From Arthrobacter sp. 24S4-2 (lineage in GTDB: Bacteria; Actinomycetota; Actinomycetes; Actinomycetales; Micrococcaceae): a stretch of DNA of 64,000 bases. Of the stretch, positions 1 through 8,110 are shown in pieces (position 1 is the stretch's first letter; every line of letters starts with the position of its first letter). The notes beneath the pieces were generated by a model. That model was not told the DNA's origin. It saw nothing but the letters and a program-made list of their open reading frames with translations, and did not search any database. A program made the position numbers and the translations under genes. Location of the stretch: NCBI RefSeq assembly GCF_005280255.1, contig NZ_CP040018.1:496001-560000 (forward strand). The letters are read 5' to 3'.

Positions 1-89
1 TGACCGGCTTCCTCGTGCTGGGCCTGGTGCTGCTTATCGGTGGAGCGGGAGCCCTGTTCCTGCGACGCCGTACACGCGCAGACGGGTAA
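1..89 (+). CDS. C-terminal tail of a cell-surface protein (LPXTG-type anchor), partial
   Basis: The window opens inside a reading frame that ends at the TAA at 87-89. The 28 visible residues begin TGFLVLGLVLLIGGAG, continue as a hydrophobic helix and finish with a basic tail rich in Arg (RRRTRADG). A Thr-Gly followed by about 20 hydrophobic residues and a short positive tail is the classic sortase sorting signal; the LPXT residues would lie just upstream of the window. The protein is therefore probably secreted and covalently fixed to the wall, but its function cannot be seen. A strong terminator follows. Confidence 0.6.
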   Translation, partial: TGFLVLGLVLLIGGAGALFLRRRTRADG

Positions 90-126
90 CTGACAACACC
101 GACCGGCTGAATCGCAGCCGGAGGTA

Positions 127-175
127 AAAGGGCCTTCGTGCCCCGCCACAAGCGGGGCACGAAGGCCCTTTGTCG
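127..175 (+). terminator. Intrinsic terminator
   Basis: A perfect 20-bp stem (127-146 with 152-171) around the 5-base loop CACAA, with a T-rich stretch at its foot. The T/A runs on both sides could let it work in both directions. It ends the surface-protein transcript. Confidence 0.8.
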
Positions 176-300
176 TTTCCGTGGGTTGGATGCATCGCCC
201 GGAGTCTTTGGCTTCGGCGATCCATGGCCTGCTCAGCCCATTCAACAATCCTTGGTGTGAACCTATCGGCGGGAAACAGCGCAGTATCACCCTGGGTAAA

Positions 301-317
301 TCAACTTTTCAAGTTGA
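301..317. promoter_or_regulatory. Small inverted repeat upstream of lsr2
   Basis: TCAACTT TTC AAGTTGA is a 7-bp inverted repeat in the otherwise empty 180-474 interval before lsr2. It may be an operator or part of the lsr2 control region. No clear -35/-10 pair could be fixed nearby. Confidence 0.2.
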
Positions 318-474
318 AGGTCGTCGCGCATAAAAGGGAAGAGTGCGCTGCGTCTAATGCCGGCTCTTTCCGCGTCACGATTCGATGAAACGGAGTCTAA
401 TATTTGTGCCCGTTAGAAAGCGCGCACATTGGGCCAGGAATGGTCCCGAAAGAATCCATGAGCGGAGAGTTTGA

Positions 475-792
475 ATGGCACGGCGAGTCGAAACGGTATT
501 GATCGATGATTTGGATGGCAGCACCGCGGACCACAACATCAGGTTCGGACTGGATGGAACAGAATACGAGATTGACCTCACGGAGGCGAATGCCGCCGAA
601 CTGAGGGGTTCCCTCTCACGTTTCATCGCAGCTTCCCGAAAGACCAGGACACCTGCCGGTAAGGGGACGCGGCGCACCGGACGTTCCGCCACCATCCGCG
701 CCTGGGCCCGCGATAACGGATTTAAGGTCAGCGGCCGCGGTGCGATTCAGTCCAGCCTCGTCGACGCCTATGAGCAGGCTCAAAGTCGCTGA
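475..792 (+). CDS. lsr2: Lsr2-family nucleoid-associated protein
   Basis: A 105-aa basic protein with the Lsr2 layout. The N-terminal dimerisation domain (residues 1-60, with ETVLIDDLDGS and FGLDGTEYEIDL) is joined by a Lys/Arg/Thr-rich linker to a C-terminal AT-hook-like DNA-binding domain (IRAWARDNGFKVSGRGAI). In place of the usual RGR clasp, SGRG is seen. Lsr2 proteins bridge and silence AT-rich, often foreign, DNA in actinobacteria. The ATG at 475 has a GGAGAG ribosome site 7-8 bases upstream. It is a single gene with its own terminator. Actinobacteria often carry several lsr2 copies; this one lies next to mobile-element debris, so it may be an accessory copy (inference). Confidence 0.93.
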   Translation: MARRVETVLIDDLDGSTADHNIRFGLDGTEYEIDLTEANAAELRGSLSRFIAASRKTRTPAGKGTRRTGRSATIRAWARDNGFKVSGRGAIQSSLVDAYEQAQSR

Positions 793-842
793 ACCATTTG
801 CGTTGCCGGGTGCGGGGTGACAGGTCCCCTGGACATTAACAG

Positions 843-881
843 AGAAGCCAGAGAGTTCAAGACTCTTTGGCTTCTTTTTTT
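843..881 (+). terminator. Intrinsic terminator of lsr2
   Basis: A 14-bp stem (843-856 with 862-875, one G-T wobble) around the loop TCAAG, directly followed by a run of seven T. A textbook Rho-independent terminator 50 bases after the lsr2 stop. Confidence 0.9.
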
Positions 882-1023
882 GTGCCGTGCAAATGCCTAC
901 ATCAGGACGCCATGTTACGTCAAGCGAAAAGCGGCAGGATCTACACATATTTCCGGCGATGCGAAGATTTTGAGACACGCCTTAAATCCACACCATAATG
1001 TCGGTAGTGGGTATCCGGTTAGC

Positions 1024-1185
1024 TCAGGTAACGGGGTCCGATCCCGGATCGTGGGCAGTGATTTGGCGGTAGGTCGTCGGTGCTTGCGTAGTGCCGAGGC
1101 CGAGCAGGGACTGGAAGGCCGCCATGGGCGTGCCGCGCCTGTTGTAGCGGAACGTGAATTCATCCAGGTACACCTGTAGGTGTTC
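1024..1185 (-). pseudogene. IS1595-type (ISXO2-like) transposase, C-terminal remnant
   Basis: On the minus strand the last ~50 codons read HLQVYLDEFTFRYNRRGT then PMAAFQSLLGLG and a short tail to a stop at 1024. The YLDEFxFRxNRR block is typical of the C-terminus of ISXO2-like DDE transposases of the IS1595 family. Upstream of about 1185 the frame stays open only as the antisense of the acyl-CoA ligase, so the transposase is cut there. The rest of the element is absent. No terminal inverted repeat could be fixed between 900 and 1023. Confidence 0.6.
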
Positions 1186-1860
1186 ATTGCCTACGAAGGC
1201 TACGGCCTGACCGAAACCTCCCCAGTGGCCAGCTTCAACCACGTGGGCACAACACCGAGACCGGGCACCATCGGCACCCCCATCTGGGGAGTGGACGTCG
1301 AGATCGCCCGCCCCGAAATCACCGACAGCATCGAACTGCTGCCCCGCGGCGAGCTCGGGGAACTCGTGATCCGCGGCCACAACCTGTTCAAGGGCTACCT
1401 GAACCGCCCCGACGCCACAGCCGAAGCGGTCGTGGAAGGCTGGTTCCGCACCGGGGACCTCGGCACCAAGGATGGCGACGGTTACCTGCGCATCCTGGAC
1501 CGCAAGAAGGACATGATCATCCGCAACGGCTACAACGTCTACCCACGCGAAGTCGAAGAAATTCTCAACCAACACCCCCAGGTAGTCAGTGTCGCCGTCT
1601 TTGGCGTTCCCCATGACGTCCACGGACAAGAAATAGCCGCCGCAATCGTTCCAGCCCCGGGCAGCACCATCACCGCGGAAGAACTCGGCGCTTACGCAAA
1701 AGAGCGGCTGGCAGCCTACAAATACCCCCGCATCATCGAACTCGTGACGGAACTGCCGCTGGGCCCCAGCGGGAAGATCCTCAAACGGGAACTCGCCACC
1801 CACTATGCAGCAGAAAACCCAGCCTCCCCTGCTGTGCTTCCGGAAAGGCCAACAAAATGA
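1186..1860 (+). pseudogene. Acyl-CoA ligase (AMP-binding), 5'-truncated
   Basis: The C-terminal ~220 residues of an adenylate-forming ligase, which activates a carboxylic acid to acyl-AMP and then acyl-CoA. Visible motifs are EGYGLTETSP (A5), GYLNRPDATA, WFRTGDLG (A7), DRKKDMIIRNGYNVYP (A8 hinge) and the catalytic lysine in GPSGKILKREL (A10). About 300 N-terminal residues, including the P-loop, are missing. The frame begins exactly where the transposase remnant ends, so a rearrangement removed the 5' half. Its TGA overlaps the ATG of the next gene (ATGA), showing it was once the first gene of a fatty-acid or aromatic-acid oxidation pair. It cannot make a working ligase. Confidence 0.75.
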
Positions 1861-3983
1861 GCTACACGGATTACCGGGAACTGGCCGGACTCGTCCCCCA
1901 CGAGACCATCACCCACTCCAGGCTGCGCGAGATCCAACTCCCGGGAGCTGGGACCTTCGCCCTCGTCACCCTGGACAACTTGATCGACCGCAAACCCACG
2001 ACGCTGGGACCGAAGTCCTTGATCGAGCTGGGCACCTTGCTCGGGAAGCTCCGGGAACGGGCCGAGTCGGGCGAGATTGCCGCCGTCGGCATTACCGGCA
2101 AACCCGGATGCCTCGCAGCAGGTGCCGATCTTTCAGTACTGAGAACTCTGAAAGACCCGCAAATGGGACGCACGATGGCACGGCTGGGACACCAGGTGTA
2201 CGCGGCATTGGCAGCCATTCCCGTACCCACGTTCGCCTTCATCAATGGAACTGCCATGGGCGGCGGCCTCGAGCTGACCCTGGCAGCGGACTACCGCACC
2301 GTCTCCACGGCGGCTTCGGGCATCTCCCTGCCCGAAGCATTCATCGGCCTAGTGCCCGGCTGGGGCGGTGTCTACCGGTTACCCCGCCTGATCGGGCCCG
2401 CCAACGCCGTGAAAATCATGATCGAGAATCCGCTGAGCAACAACCGGGCTCTCAACGGCCCGGAAGCATTCGAGCTCGGCATCGCCGATGCCCTCTTCGA
2501 CCAGAAGGCATTCCTGGAGGACTCCCTGGGATGGGCAAGGAAAATCATCACCGACGATACCGGCGCAATCGACGGCGCGACGACCTGGCGCGACCGGAAA
2601 GCCAGCTACGACGATGCCGATTGGGACGCCGCCGTCGCCCGAGGCCGGGCCTTTGTCGAAGCGAAGACAGCCGGGGCGACTCCTGCCCCCGGCCGGGTCC
2701 TGGACCTGCTGGAACAGGGCAGAAACCTGAGCCGGGAGGAATCGTCCGAGGCCGAGGTGCAAGCCCTGGCCGAACTCATGCAGACCGGGGAGTTCAAGGA
2801 CTCCGTGTATGCCTTCCTCGATCTTCTCCAGCGCCGCGCCAAGCACCCTTCCGGCGCCCCGGACAGGGCACTGGCCCGCCCCGTGACCAAAGTCGGCGTC
2901 GTTGGTGCGGGCCTGATGGCCAGCCAGCTCGCCCTGCTCTTTGCCCGCCAGCTCCAGATACCGGTGGTGATGACAGACATCGACCAGTCACGGGCCGACA
3001 AAGGCGTGGCCCACGTCCACGCGCAAGTCGACAAACTCCTGGCCAAGGAACGCATCACCACAGACGCAGCCACCCGCATCAAGGAACTGGTCACCGGCAC
3101 CGCAACCAAAGACGCCTTCGCCGACGCCGATTTTGTCATCGAGGCAGTCTTCGAAGAACTGTCCGTCAAAAAACAGGTCCTGGCCGGCATAGAAGCAATC
3201 GTTTCACCCCAATGCATCCTCGCAACCAACACGTCATCGCTTTCCGTCGCCGACATGGCCTCAGACCTGCGCCACCCCGAGCGCGTCATCGGCTTCCACT
3301 TCTTCAACCCCGTCGCCGCCATGCCCCTTCTCGAGATCATCCAAACGCCCAAGACGAACGATGAAGTACTGGCCACCGCCTTTGACCTCGCTCAACACCT
3401 GAAAAAGACACCCATCCTGGTGCAGGACTCGACAGCATTCGTCGTGAACCGAATCCTCCTGCGCCTGATCGGTGAGATCACCAGCGCATTCGACGACGGA
3501 ACGCCCGGCCACATCGCCGATCAATCACTCCAACCCATGGGACTGCCCATGAGCCCCTTCAAGCTGCTCGACCTGGTCGGAATCCCCGTCGCGCAACATG
3601 TCACTGAATCCCTGAACGCAGCCTTCGGAGACAGGTTCCGGATCTCCCCGAACCTGCAGACCCTGATCAACAACGGCATCAAAACACTCCAGGACCAAAA
3701 CCACCCCGAAACAAGATCCATCCCCGCATCCACCCTCGAACTCCTCCGCTTCGGGAACACCCCAAGCACATCAACTCAACTACTCCTGTGCGTCCAGGAC
3801 GCCCTCGCCCAGGAAATAGGCCTCATGCTTGAAGAAGGCGTAGTGGCCGGACCCGAAGACATCGACCTCTGCATGATTCTGGGCGCCGGCTGGCCTCTTC
3901 ACCTCGGAGGCATAACCCCCTACCTGGACCGGGTAGGCGCCTCCGAACGAGCGAACGGCAGGAAATTCCACCACGCCCATTGA
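1857..3983 (+). CDS. Bifunctional enoyl-CoA hydratase / 3-hydroxyacyl-CoA dehydrogenase (FadJ/FadB-like)
   Basis: A 708-aa beta-oxidation protein. Residues ~15-230 form a crotonase domain (INGTAMGGGLEL and the later LPEAFIGLVPGWGG). Residues ~345-530 form the NAD-binding dehydrogenase (GVVGAGLMAS, TNTSSLSV, HFFNPVAAMP), followed by two C-terminal helical domains. The length fits the FadB/FadJ alpha subunit. It would hydrate 2-enoyl-CoA and oxidise the 3-hydroxy product to 3-ketoacyl-CoA in the cytosol. The start overlaps the stop of the truncated ligase by 4 bases. No thiolase gene follows. With its upstream partner destroyed, expression may depend on a promoter created at the junction (inference). 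Confidence 0.88.
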   Translation: MSYTDYRELAGLVPHETITHSRLREIQLPGAGTFALVTLDNLIDRKPTTLGPKSLIELGTLLGKLRERAESGEIAAVGITGKPGCLAAGADLSVLRTLKDPQMGRTMARLGHQVYAALAAIPVPTFAFINGTAMGGGLELTLAADYRTVSTAASGISLPEAFIGLVPGWGGVYRLPRLIGPANAVKIMIENPLSNNRALNGPEAFELGIADALFDQKAFLEDSLGWARKIITDDTGAIDGATTWRDRKASYDDADWDAAVARGRAFVEAKTAGATPAPGRVLDLLEQGRNLSREESSEAEVQALAELMQTGEFKDSVYAFLDLLQRRAKHPSGAPDRALARPVTKVGVVGAGLMASQLALLFARQLQIPVVMTDIDQSRADKGVAHVHAQVDKLLAKERITTDAATRIKELVTGTATKDAFADADFVIEAVFEELSVKKQVLAGIEAIVSPQCILATNTSSLSVADMASDLRHPERVIGFHFFNPVAAMPLLEIIQTPKTNDEVLATAFDLAQHLKKTPILVQDSTAFVVNRILLRLIGEITSAFDDGTPGHIADQSLQPMGLPMSPFKLLDLVGIPVAQHVTESLNAAFGDRFRISPNLQTLINNGIKTLQDQNHPETRSIPASTLELLRFGNTPSTSTQLLLCVQDALAQEIGLMLEEGVVAGPEDIDLCMILGAGWPLHLGGITPYLDRVGASERANGRKFHHAH

Positions 3984-4040
3984 CCGGATACATCCCGAAC
4001 GGGCTCTCCGCTAAAGGTGGAGCCTGTTTGGTATTGAAGC

Positions 4041-4220
4041 CACGTCTCCCTCAATGCCTCTCGACAAGTCCTGTTTACTAAGAAAGCCCCAGACCTCGGT
4101 CGTCACGGGATCTATGTGAATTCCATAGCGCAAACGGGCGCCATAACCAGCGGTCGCATTGTGCCGGTCAGGCGAGTCCCGCACCGTTGCGCATACCGCA
4201 CGCACAAAAAGGCCCGGTAA
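4041..4220 (+). pseudogene. Short-chain dehydrogenase (SDR) remnant
   Basis: One plus-strand frame reads LNASRQVLFTKKAPDLGRHG and then IYVNSIAQTGAITSG before losing similarity and stopping at 4218. This matches the SDR segment after the catalytic Tyr-x-x-x-Lys: helix 5 (...LGxHGIxVNSIxPGAI). Everything before and after is missing. The interval 3984-4440 otherwise shows no recognisable gene. Confidence 0.4.
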
Positions 4221-4439
4221 GTTCAGCGGCAGGGTCTTCTCGTTGCCAAGGCATTCGCTCATCGAGTCTCAGACCTAAGGGGCATTCTCCGCTTGGTCTC
4301 GCGCCGTCCTGTTCGCTCTTGCATGGTCTGTCTTGGATGCAGCGTAGCCGCGGAACCAAGCGTCCTGCTTAGCGGCACCTTCGTCCGTCTCCAGGCCATA
4401 GGGACATGTGCTTGGCGTCGCGCCTTGGAGATAGGCCCG

Positions 4440-4808
4440 GTATCCCTCCTGATGCAGGCCTTCCTCTACGGCATCTCCGCCCTGGTTATCGTGGCCTTCC
4501 TGACGGTCTGGACCGTGCAGCGGACCCGCGACATCGCGGTGCTCAAAGCCATGGGAGCCTCCGGCGGCTATGTCCTGCGTGACGCCCTGACCCAGGCCGC
4601 GATCGTCCTGCTCGCAGGCGCGGGGCTCGGCGGCGGGATCGGCGTCCTTGGCGGATTCTTCGCAGCCAAGGCTGCCCCCTTCCTGGTCACCCCCGCGACG
4701 ACCCTGCTGCCCATCCTCGGGATCATCGCCCTCGGCCTGGCTGGCGCGGCCCTGGCCGTCCGCCGCGTCACCAAAGTCGACGCCCTCATCGCCCTCGGCG
4801 GTAACTAG
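4440..4808 (+). pseudogene. FtsX/MacB-type ABC permease, 5'-truncated
   Basis: The last ~120 residues of a multi-span permease: helix (ALVIVAFLTVWTVQ), cytoplasmic loop with RTRDIAVLKAMGAS, helix (AAIVLLAGAGLGGGIG), helix (LLPILGIIALGLAGAALA) and the ending VDALIALGGN. The 'RxxDIAVLKAxGAS' loop is diagnostic of the FtsX superfamily coupling region. The frame is open back to 4293, but residues coded by 4293-4440 do not resemble a permease, so the normal N-terminal ~250 residues have been lost and replaced by unrelated sequence. It sits 82 bases before its ATPase partner. Confidence 0.65.
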
Positions 4809-4890
4809 TCCCTCCCGCGGCCCGGTACCACCCCGCCCGCAGGCCCGCCTCAGAATCCTCCCCGAGCACATTCTCAAAGGAAGTACCACC

Positions 4891-5592
4891 ATGTCCTCCA
4901 CCCCCAGTCCACTGAACCTCGTCAACGTCACCCTCGAATACCCGGACGGGGACGGAACCATCAAAGCCCTCGACACCGTGAACCTCACGGTCCAGGCCGG
5001 CCAAATGATCTCCCTCGTCGGCCCGTCAGGATCCGGCAAATCCAGCCTCCTGGCCGCCGCCGCCACCCTCGTCCGCCCCACCCACGGCCTCGTGATCATC
5101 GACGGCACCGACGCCACCGGGCTCGGCGACAAAGACCTCACCGCGCTGCGGCGGGAGAAAATCGGCATTATCTTCCAACAGCCCAACCTGCTCGCGTCCC
5201 TGACCGCCGCCGAACAACTCATCATCGGCGACCACCTGCGCGGAAAACCCCTCAAGGCTGCCCGGTCCAAGGCCGCCGAACTGCTGGGCATCGTCGGACT
5301 CAGCTCCAGTGCCGACAAACGCCCGCACCAGCTCTCCGGCGGCCAGCGCCAGCGGGTCAACATCGCCCGCGCCCTGATGGGGAATCCGAAGGTCCTGCTC
5401 GTGGACGAACCAACCGCGGCCCTGGACCACGAACGCAGCGACTCCATCGTCCGGCTCCTGCGCCGCGTCACCGACGACTTCATGGTAGCCACCGTCATGG
5501 TCACCCACGACACCGAATTCGTCCCCCTGACCGACTCTGTCGCCACGATGCGCGACGGTAAACTCACCGCCCCCGTGCGGACGTCGGTCTGA
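4891..5592 (+). CDS. ABC transporter ATP-binding protein (LolD/MacB type)
   Basis: A 233-aa nucleotide-binding subunit. It has Walker A GPSGSGKSS, a Q-loop (IIFQQPNL), the signature LSGGQRQRV, Walker B VLLVDEPTAALD and the switch His in VMVTHD. Sequence and size fit the family that powers FtsX-type permeases (efflux or lipoprotein/peptide export) rather than solute importers. The ATG at 4891 is chosen because AAAGGAAG lies 7 bases upstream; the longer open frame to 4648 overlaps the permease antiparallel codon pattern and lacks a ribosome site. The protein looks intact, but the permease in front is truncated, so the system is probably dead. Confidence 0.85.
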   Translation: MSSTPSPLNLVNVTLEYPDGDGTIKALDTVNLTVQAGQMISLVGPSGSGKSSLLAAAATLVRPTHGLVIIDGTDATGLGDKDLTALRREKIGIIFQQPNLLASLTAAEQLIIGDHLRGKPLKAARSKAAELLGIVGLSSSADKRPHQLSGGQRQRVNIARALMGNPKVLLVDEPTAALDHERSDSIVRLLRRVTDDFMVATVMVTHDTEFVPLTDSVATMRDGKLTAPVRTSV

Positions 5593-5673
5593 TACCACAC
5601 ATCCCCCGCCAACCCGCGGGCCCGTCCCTGAAGGCTTCCGCCCTTCACCCCACCAATCCAAGGACCACCTCTC

Positions 5674-5780
5674 ATGAGGAAGATCCCTCTCCTACCTGAT
5701 CGCCGGCCTGGCGTCCGGGCTGTTCTACCCTGAATTCACCAAAGCCAACGACTTCACCGGCGACAGCCAGCTCTCCCTTG
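5674..5780 (+). pseudogene. DUF2871-type membrane protein, frameshifted and truncated
   Basis: After an AAGGACCACC ribosome site, an ATG at 5674 gives MRKI. One base out of frame, 5693 onward reads YLIAGLASGLFYPEFTKAND and then FTGDSQLS, resembling the N-terminus of small DUF2871 integral membrane proteins. Similarity stops near 5780. The gene therefore has both a frameshift close to codon 6 and a 3' truncation. This is the third broken gene in a row and suggests a deletion scar downstream of the ABC ATPase. Confidence 0.45.
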
Positions 5781-5873
5781 ATTGGTTCGGATCGCTGCAA
5801 TCGTGGCAAGCACAGCAGCCAGAAGAACGAAACCTCCAACAATGGCAAAGAGCAGAAACGCCCAGTCCGACAT
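5754..5873 (-). CDS. Possible 39-aa single-span membrane peptide
   Basis: The frame reads MSDWAFLLFAIVGGFVLLAA then VLATIAAIRTNQGRAGCRR: one long hydrophobic helix with a positive cytoplasmic tail. It runs antisense across the end of the DUF2871 remnant. There is no convincing ribosome site (CAGGAAC is ~20 bases away). It could be the N-terminus of a membrane protein cut at the same junction rather than a true small gene. No homologue is recognised. Confidence 0.25.
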   Translation of the reverse strand: MSDWAFLLFAIVGGFVLLAAVLATIAAIRTNQGRAGCRR

Positions 5874-5994
5874 ATCTGAACCAAATCATGTTCCTGCGAA
5901 CGCGACAGAAGTTCCCGGACACGTGAAGCCCGAGTTCCACCCCACGTGTTTGGGCATGCACCCAAACCGATAACCCGCTTACCAGTTCATAGGT

Positions 5995-6027
5995 CCGTCA
6001 TGTTCGCATTTGATGCGAACATGACGG
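5995..6027. repeat. 33-bp near-perfect palindrome
   Basis: Arms 5995-6009 and 6013-6027 are exact 15-bp inverse complements around TTG (CCGTCATGTTCGCAT / ATGCGAACATGACGG). There is no T-run on either side, so it is a weak candidate for a terminator of the HAD gene. It could equally be a recombination or protein-binding site. Confidence 0.5.
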
Positions 6028-6195
6028 GGGCGTTGTAAAACAATGCCGGGCGCGGCGGCTGCCCCCCGTCCGGAACGGGATGGATTCCGGGATGCCGGCG
6101 GCAGGTGAAGTTTCTCTTCACACTCAAGGAATCCCCTGCTCTCATTCCGCGGCCCGGTTCGTAGACCTGAGAACCTGGCGGAACCCGATCCGAAA

Positions 6196-6891
6196 CTACC
6201 CCAGCTCCAGTTCCAGGCACTCTGGGCCGATCGCTGGGATGAGAATCCGGGCGTGCCGCTGCAGGACTTCGCGAGGGTGGGTACCCTGCACGCAGATGGC
6301 AATCATGCCTGCGGCGTCAACGGCACCCAGACCGGGCAGCGAGTCCTCAAATACGGCGATGCGGGCAGGGTTCTCCAACCCAAGCACCGCGGCAGCGCGC
6401 TGGAAGCCTTCCGGATGCGGCTTACCCTCAGAAACGTCCTCGTCCGTAACGATGACGGCGAATAGGTCCAGCAATCCCGCCCGCTCCAGAGCGGGAATCA
6501 CCTGCGGCCTGCTGGCCCCTGTCACCACGCCCAGCTTCAGGCCGGCGGTGTGCAGTGCGCGCACCAGCTCCCTGGTGGCAGGTGGGATGAGGCTCTCGTG
6601 CGCCACACGGGCATTGTATGAAGCGTCAATGAGGCGCAGAAACTCATCCACCTCCCGCGGCGGGCCTGACGCGAGGGCCAAAATAGCCCCCATTATTTCG
6701 CGGTCGCTGCGGCCGGCCAGATCCTCCTGATACTGCCGTTCGGTGATGGTGACGCCACACTCGCTGGCGGCCAGTTCAATAAACAGATCCCGCAGCACGC
6801 CTTCGTCGTCAGAGAGCGTGCCGTTAAAATCGAAGAGCACACCGTCAAGACTCGTAAGGCTTAATTTGACTCCGGCCGCCACTGCGCCCAT
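6196..6891 (-). CDS. HAD-superfamily phosphatase (beta-phosphoglucomutase/phosphonatase-like)
   Basis: 231 aa. HAD motif I is LFDFNGTLSD (catalytic Asp; Asn replaces the usual second Asp), followed by a helical cap (~20-85). Motif II is VVTGAS, motif III the Lys in EGKPHPEGF, and motif IV VFEDSLPGL. It would hydrolyse or transfer phosphate from a small organic ester in the cytosol. It is divergent from the GntR regulator and phosphonate-type ABC operon, sharing a control region with the operator at 6981. This suggests a role in releasing phosphate from the imported compound, like PhnX or a phosphoglycolate-type enzyme (inference). The N for D exchange in motif I occurs in some HAD members but makes the exact activity uncertain. 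Confidence 0.8.
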   Translation of the reverse strand: MGAVAAGVKLSLTSLDGVLFDFNGTLSDDEGVLRDLFIELAASECGVTITERQYQEDLAGRSDREIMGAILALASGPPREVDEFLRLIDASYNARVAHESLIPPATRELVRALHTAGLKLGVVTGASRPQVIPALERAGLLDLFAVIVTDEDVSEGKPHPEGFQRAAAVLGLENPARIAVFEDSLPGLGAVDAAGMIAICVQGTHPREVLQRHARILIPAIGPECLELELG

Positions 6892-6980
6892 AACTTGGTT
6901 CCAATCTGCATGTGGTTGTGTGATCCAAGGACAACGCAGCGGCTTTCCCGCCGTTCAGCGCACCCGACCACAACCATGTT

Positions 6981-6992
6981 TGGTCTAGACCA
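6981..6992. promoter_or_regulatory. GntR/UTRA (PhnF-like) operator, site 1
   Basis: TGGTCTAGACCA is a perfect 12-bp palindrome between the divergent HAD and GntR genes. It closely resembles the PhnF box TGGTATAGACCA and the DasR box. A second copy precedes the transporter operon at 7996. The sequence is seen; the regulator assignment is inferred from the adjacent gene. Confidence 0.7.
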
Positions 6993-7206
6993 TCTGGCTT
7001 TCACGTGAAAGTGTAACCCGGATCAATAGGCAATAAACCACGCACGGCGCACGCCGAAGGAACTGCACCGTACCAGCCGGCCGGGCACTGGTCCAGCCAT
7101 GGCCCTATGCTTTGGTTCGGGTCAGTCATTTCACTGAAGATCTCACTTGGGCTGCGCGAAGGGGACCGGAAAATCAATATCGACGAGTTGCTTGAGCAGG
7201 CACAGA

Positions 7207-7949
7207 TGCTCACTTTTGACGCGGCCAGGCCGGCCCATCAAACCATCCACGGCTGGTTGGCTGAGCTGATCGAGGCTGGCTTGCTGCCCTCCGGCAGCAA
7301 GCTTCCCGCCGAGCGGCAGCTGGCCGGGGCGTTGGGCATCAGCCGGATGACACTCCGCCAGGCCCTGGATACGTTGCAGCATGAGGGGTGCCTCACCCGC
7401 GCCGTTGGCCGCGGCGGCGGATCCTTCATCTCGGAGCCGAGGGCCTCCGTGGACATCTCCAACCTGATGGGACTGAGCGCCCAGTTGCTCAAGAGTGTCC
7501 ATAGCGCATCCTCCCGCCTGCTCGGCTCCGAAACCGGCCCTGCCGGGAGATCCGCCGCAGACGCCCTGCAATTGCCGCCCGGTGCTTCAGTTCACCGGAT
7601 TCGACGCATCCGCTACGCTGCTTCAACTCCGGTGGTACTGGAGGACTCGCATTTCCCGGCGGAGCTGTTCCCCGGGCTGCTCGGCCATCATCTCACCGGC
7701 TCGCTTTACGCCGTTTTGGGCGAACAATACGGTCTGGCCCCGTTCTCCTCCACCGAGGAGCTGAACCCCTCGGTGGCCGGAACAGCGAATTCGACGCTGC
7801 TGGGAATCACCCCCAGCACCCCGGTGCTGAACATCAAAAGAACCGCTCTCTCCGAAGATGGCCGGCCGGTCGAGTACTCAGAGGACGTCATCCGCACCGA
7901 TCGGCTACGGATCATCGTCTCGGGCCGTCTGGACCCTTCGGGCAAGTAG
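7207..7949 (+). CDS. GntR-family regulator with UTRA ligand domain (PhnF/HutC subfamily)
   Basis: About 247 aa from the ATG at 7207. The N-terminal winged helix (LLPSGSKLPAERQLAGALG and then ISRMTLRQALDTL) is followed by a UTRA sensor domain from about residue 85 (VHRIRRIRYA, the SLYAVL segment, EYSEDVIRTDR). UTRA regulators repress uptake or degradation genes until a sugar phosphate or phosphonate binds. AGCAGG lies 5 bases before this ATG. An open frame back to 7107 lacks a ribosome site and adds 33 atypical residues. It is flanked by two TGGTCTAGACC-type operators and sits between a phosphatase and an organophosphate-type ABC operon, so a PhnF-like role is likely. Confidence 0.85.
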
Positions 7950-7995
7950 CCGGCGGAACACCTCCCCGGAAGGCTCGCGGAACACTCAGTCCTTT

Positions 7996-8007
7996 CGGTC
8001 TAGACCA
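7996..8007. promoter_or_regulatory. GntR/UTRA (PhnF-like) operator, site 2
   Basis: CGGTCTAGACCA keeps the perfect GGTCTAGACC core (7997-8006) of site 1, about 105 bases before the binding-protein start. It would let the GntR protein repress the transport operon. Confidence 0.65.
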
Positions 8008-8110
8008 TTGTTCACTTGGATGATGCTTTGCCTTCACCGTGTGGCCACACTGCGCTGTAACGGTTGTTTCCTCGCCGGACCCGGCGCCACCCCGAACCTG
8101 GAGATCGACA

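Noticed and set aside
4275..5675. 466-codon antisense frame over the ABC ATPase
   Set aside because: Arg/Ser/Gly-rich shadow frame; the ATPase motifs are on the plus strand.
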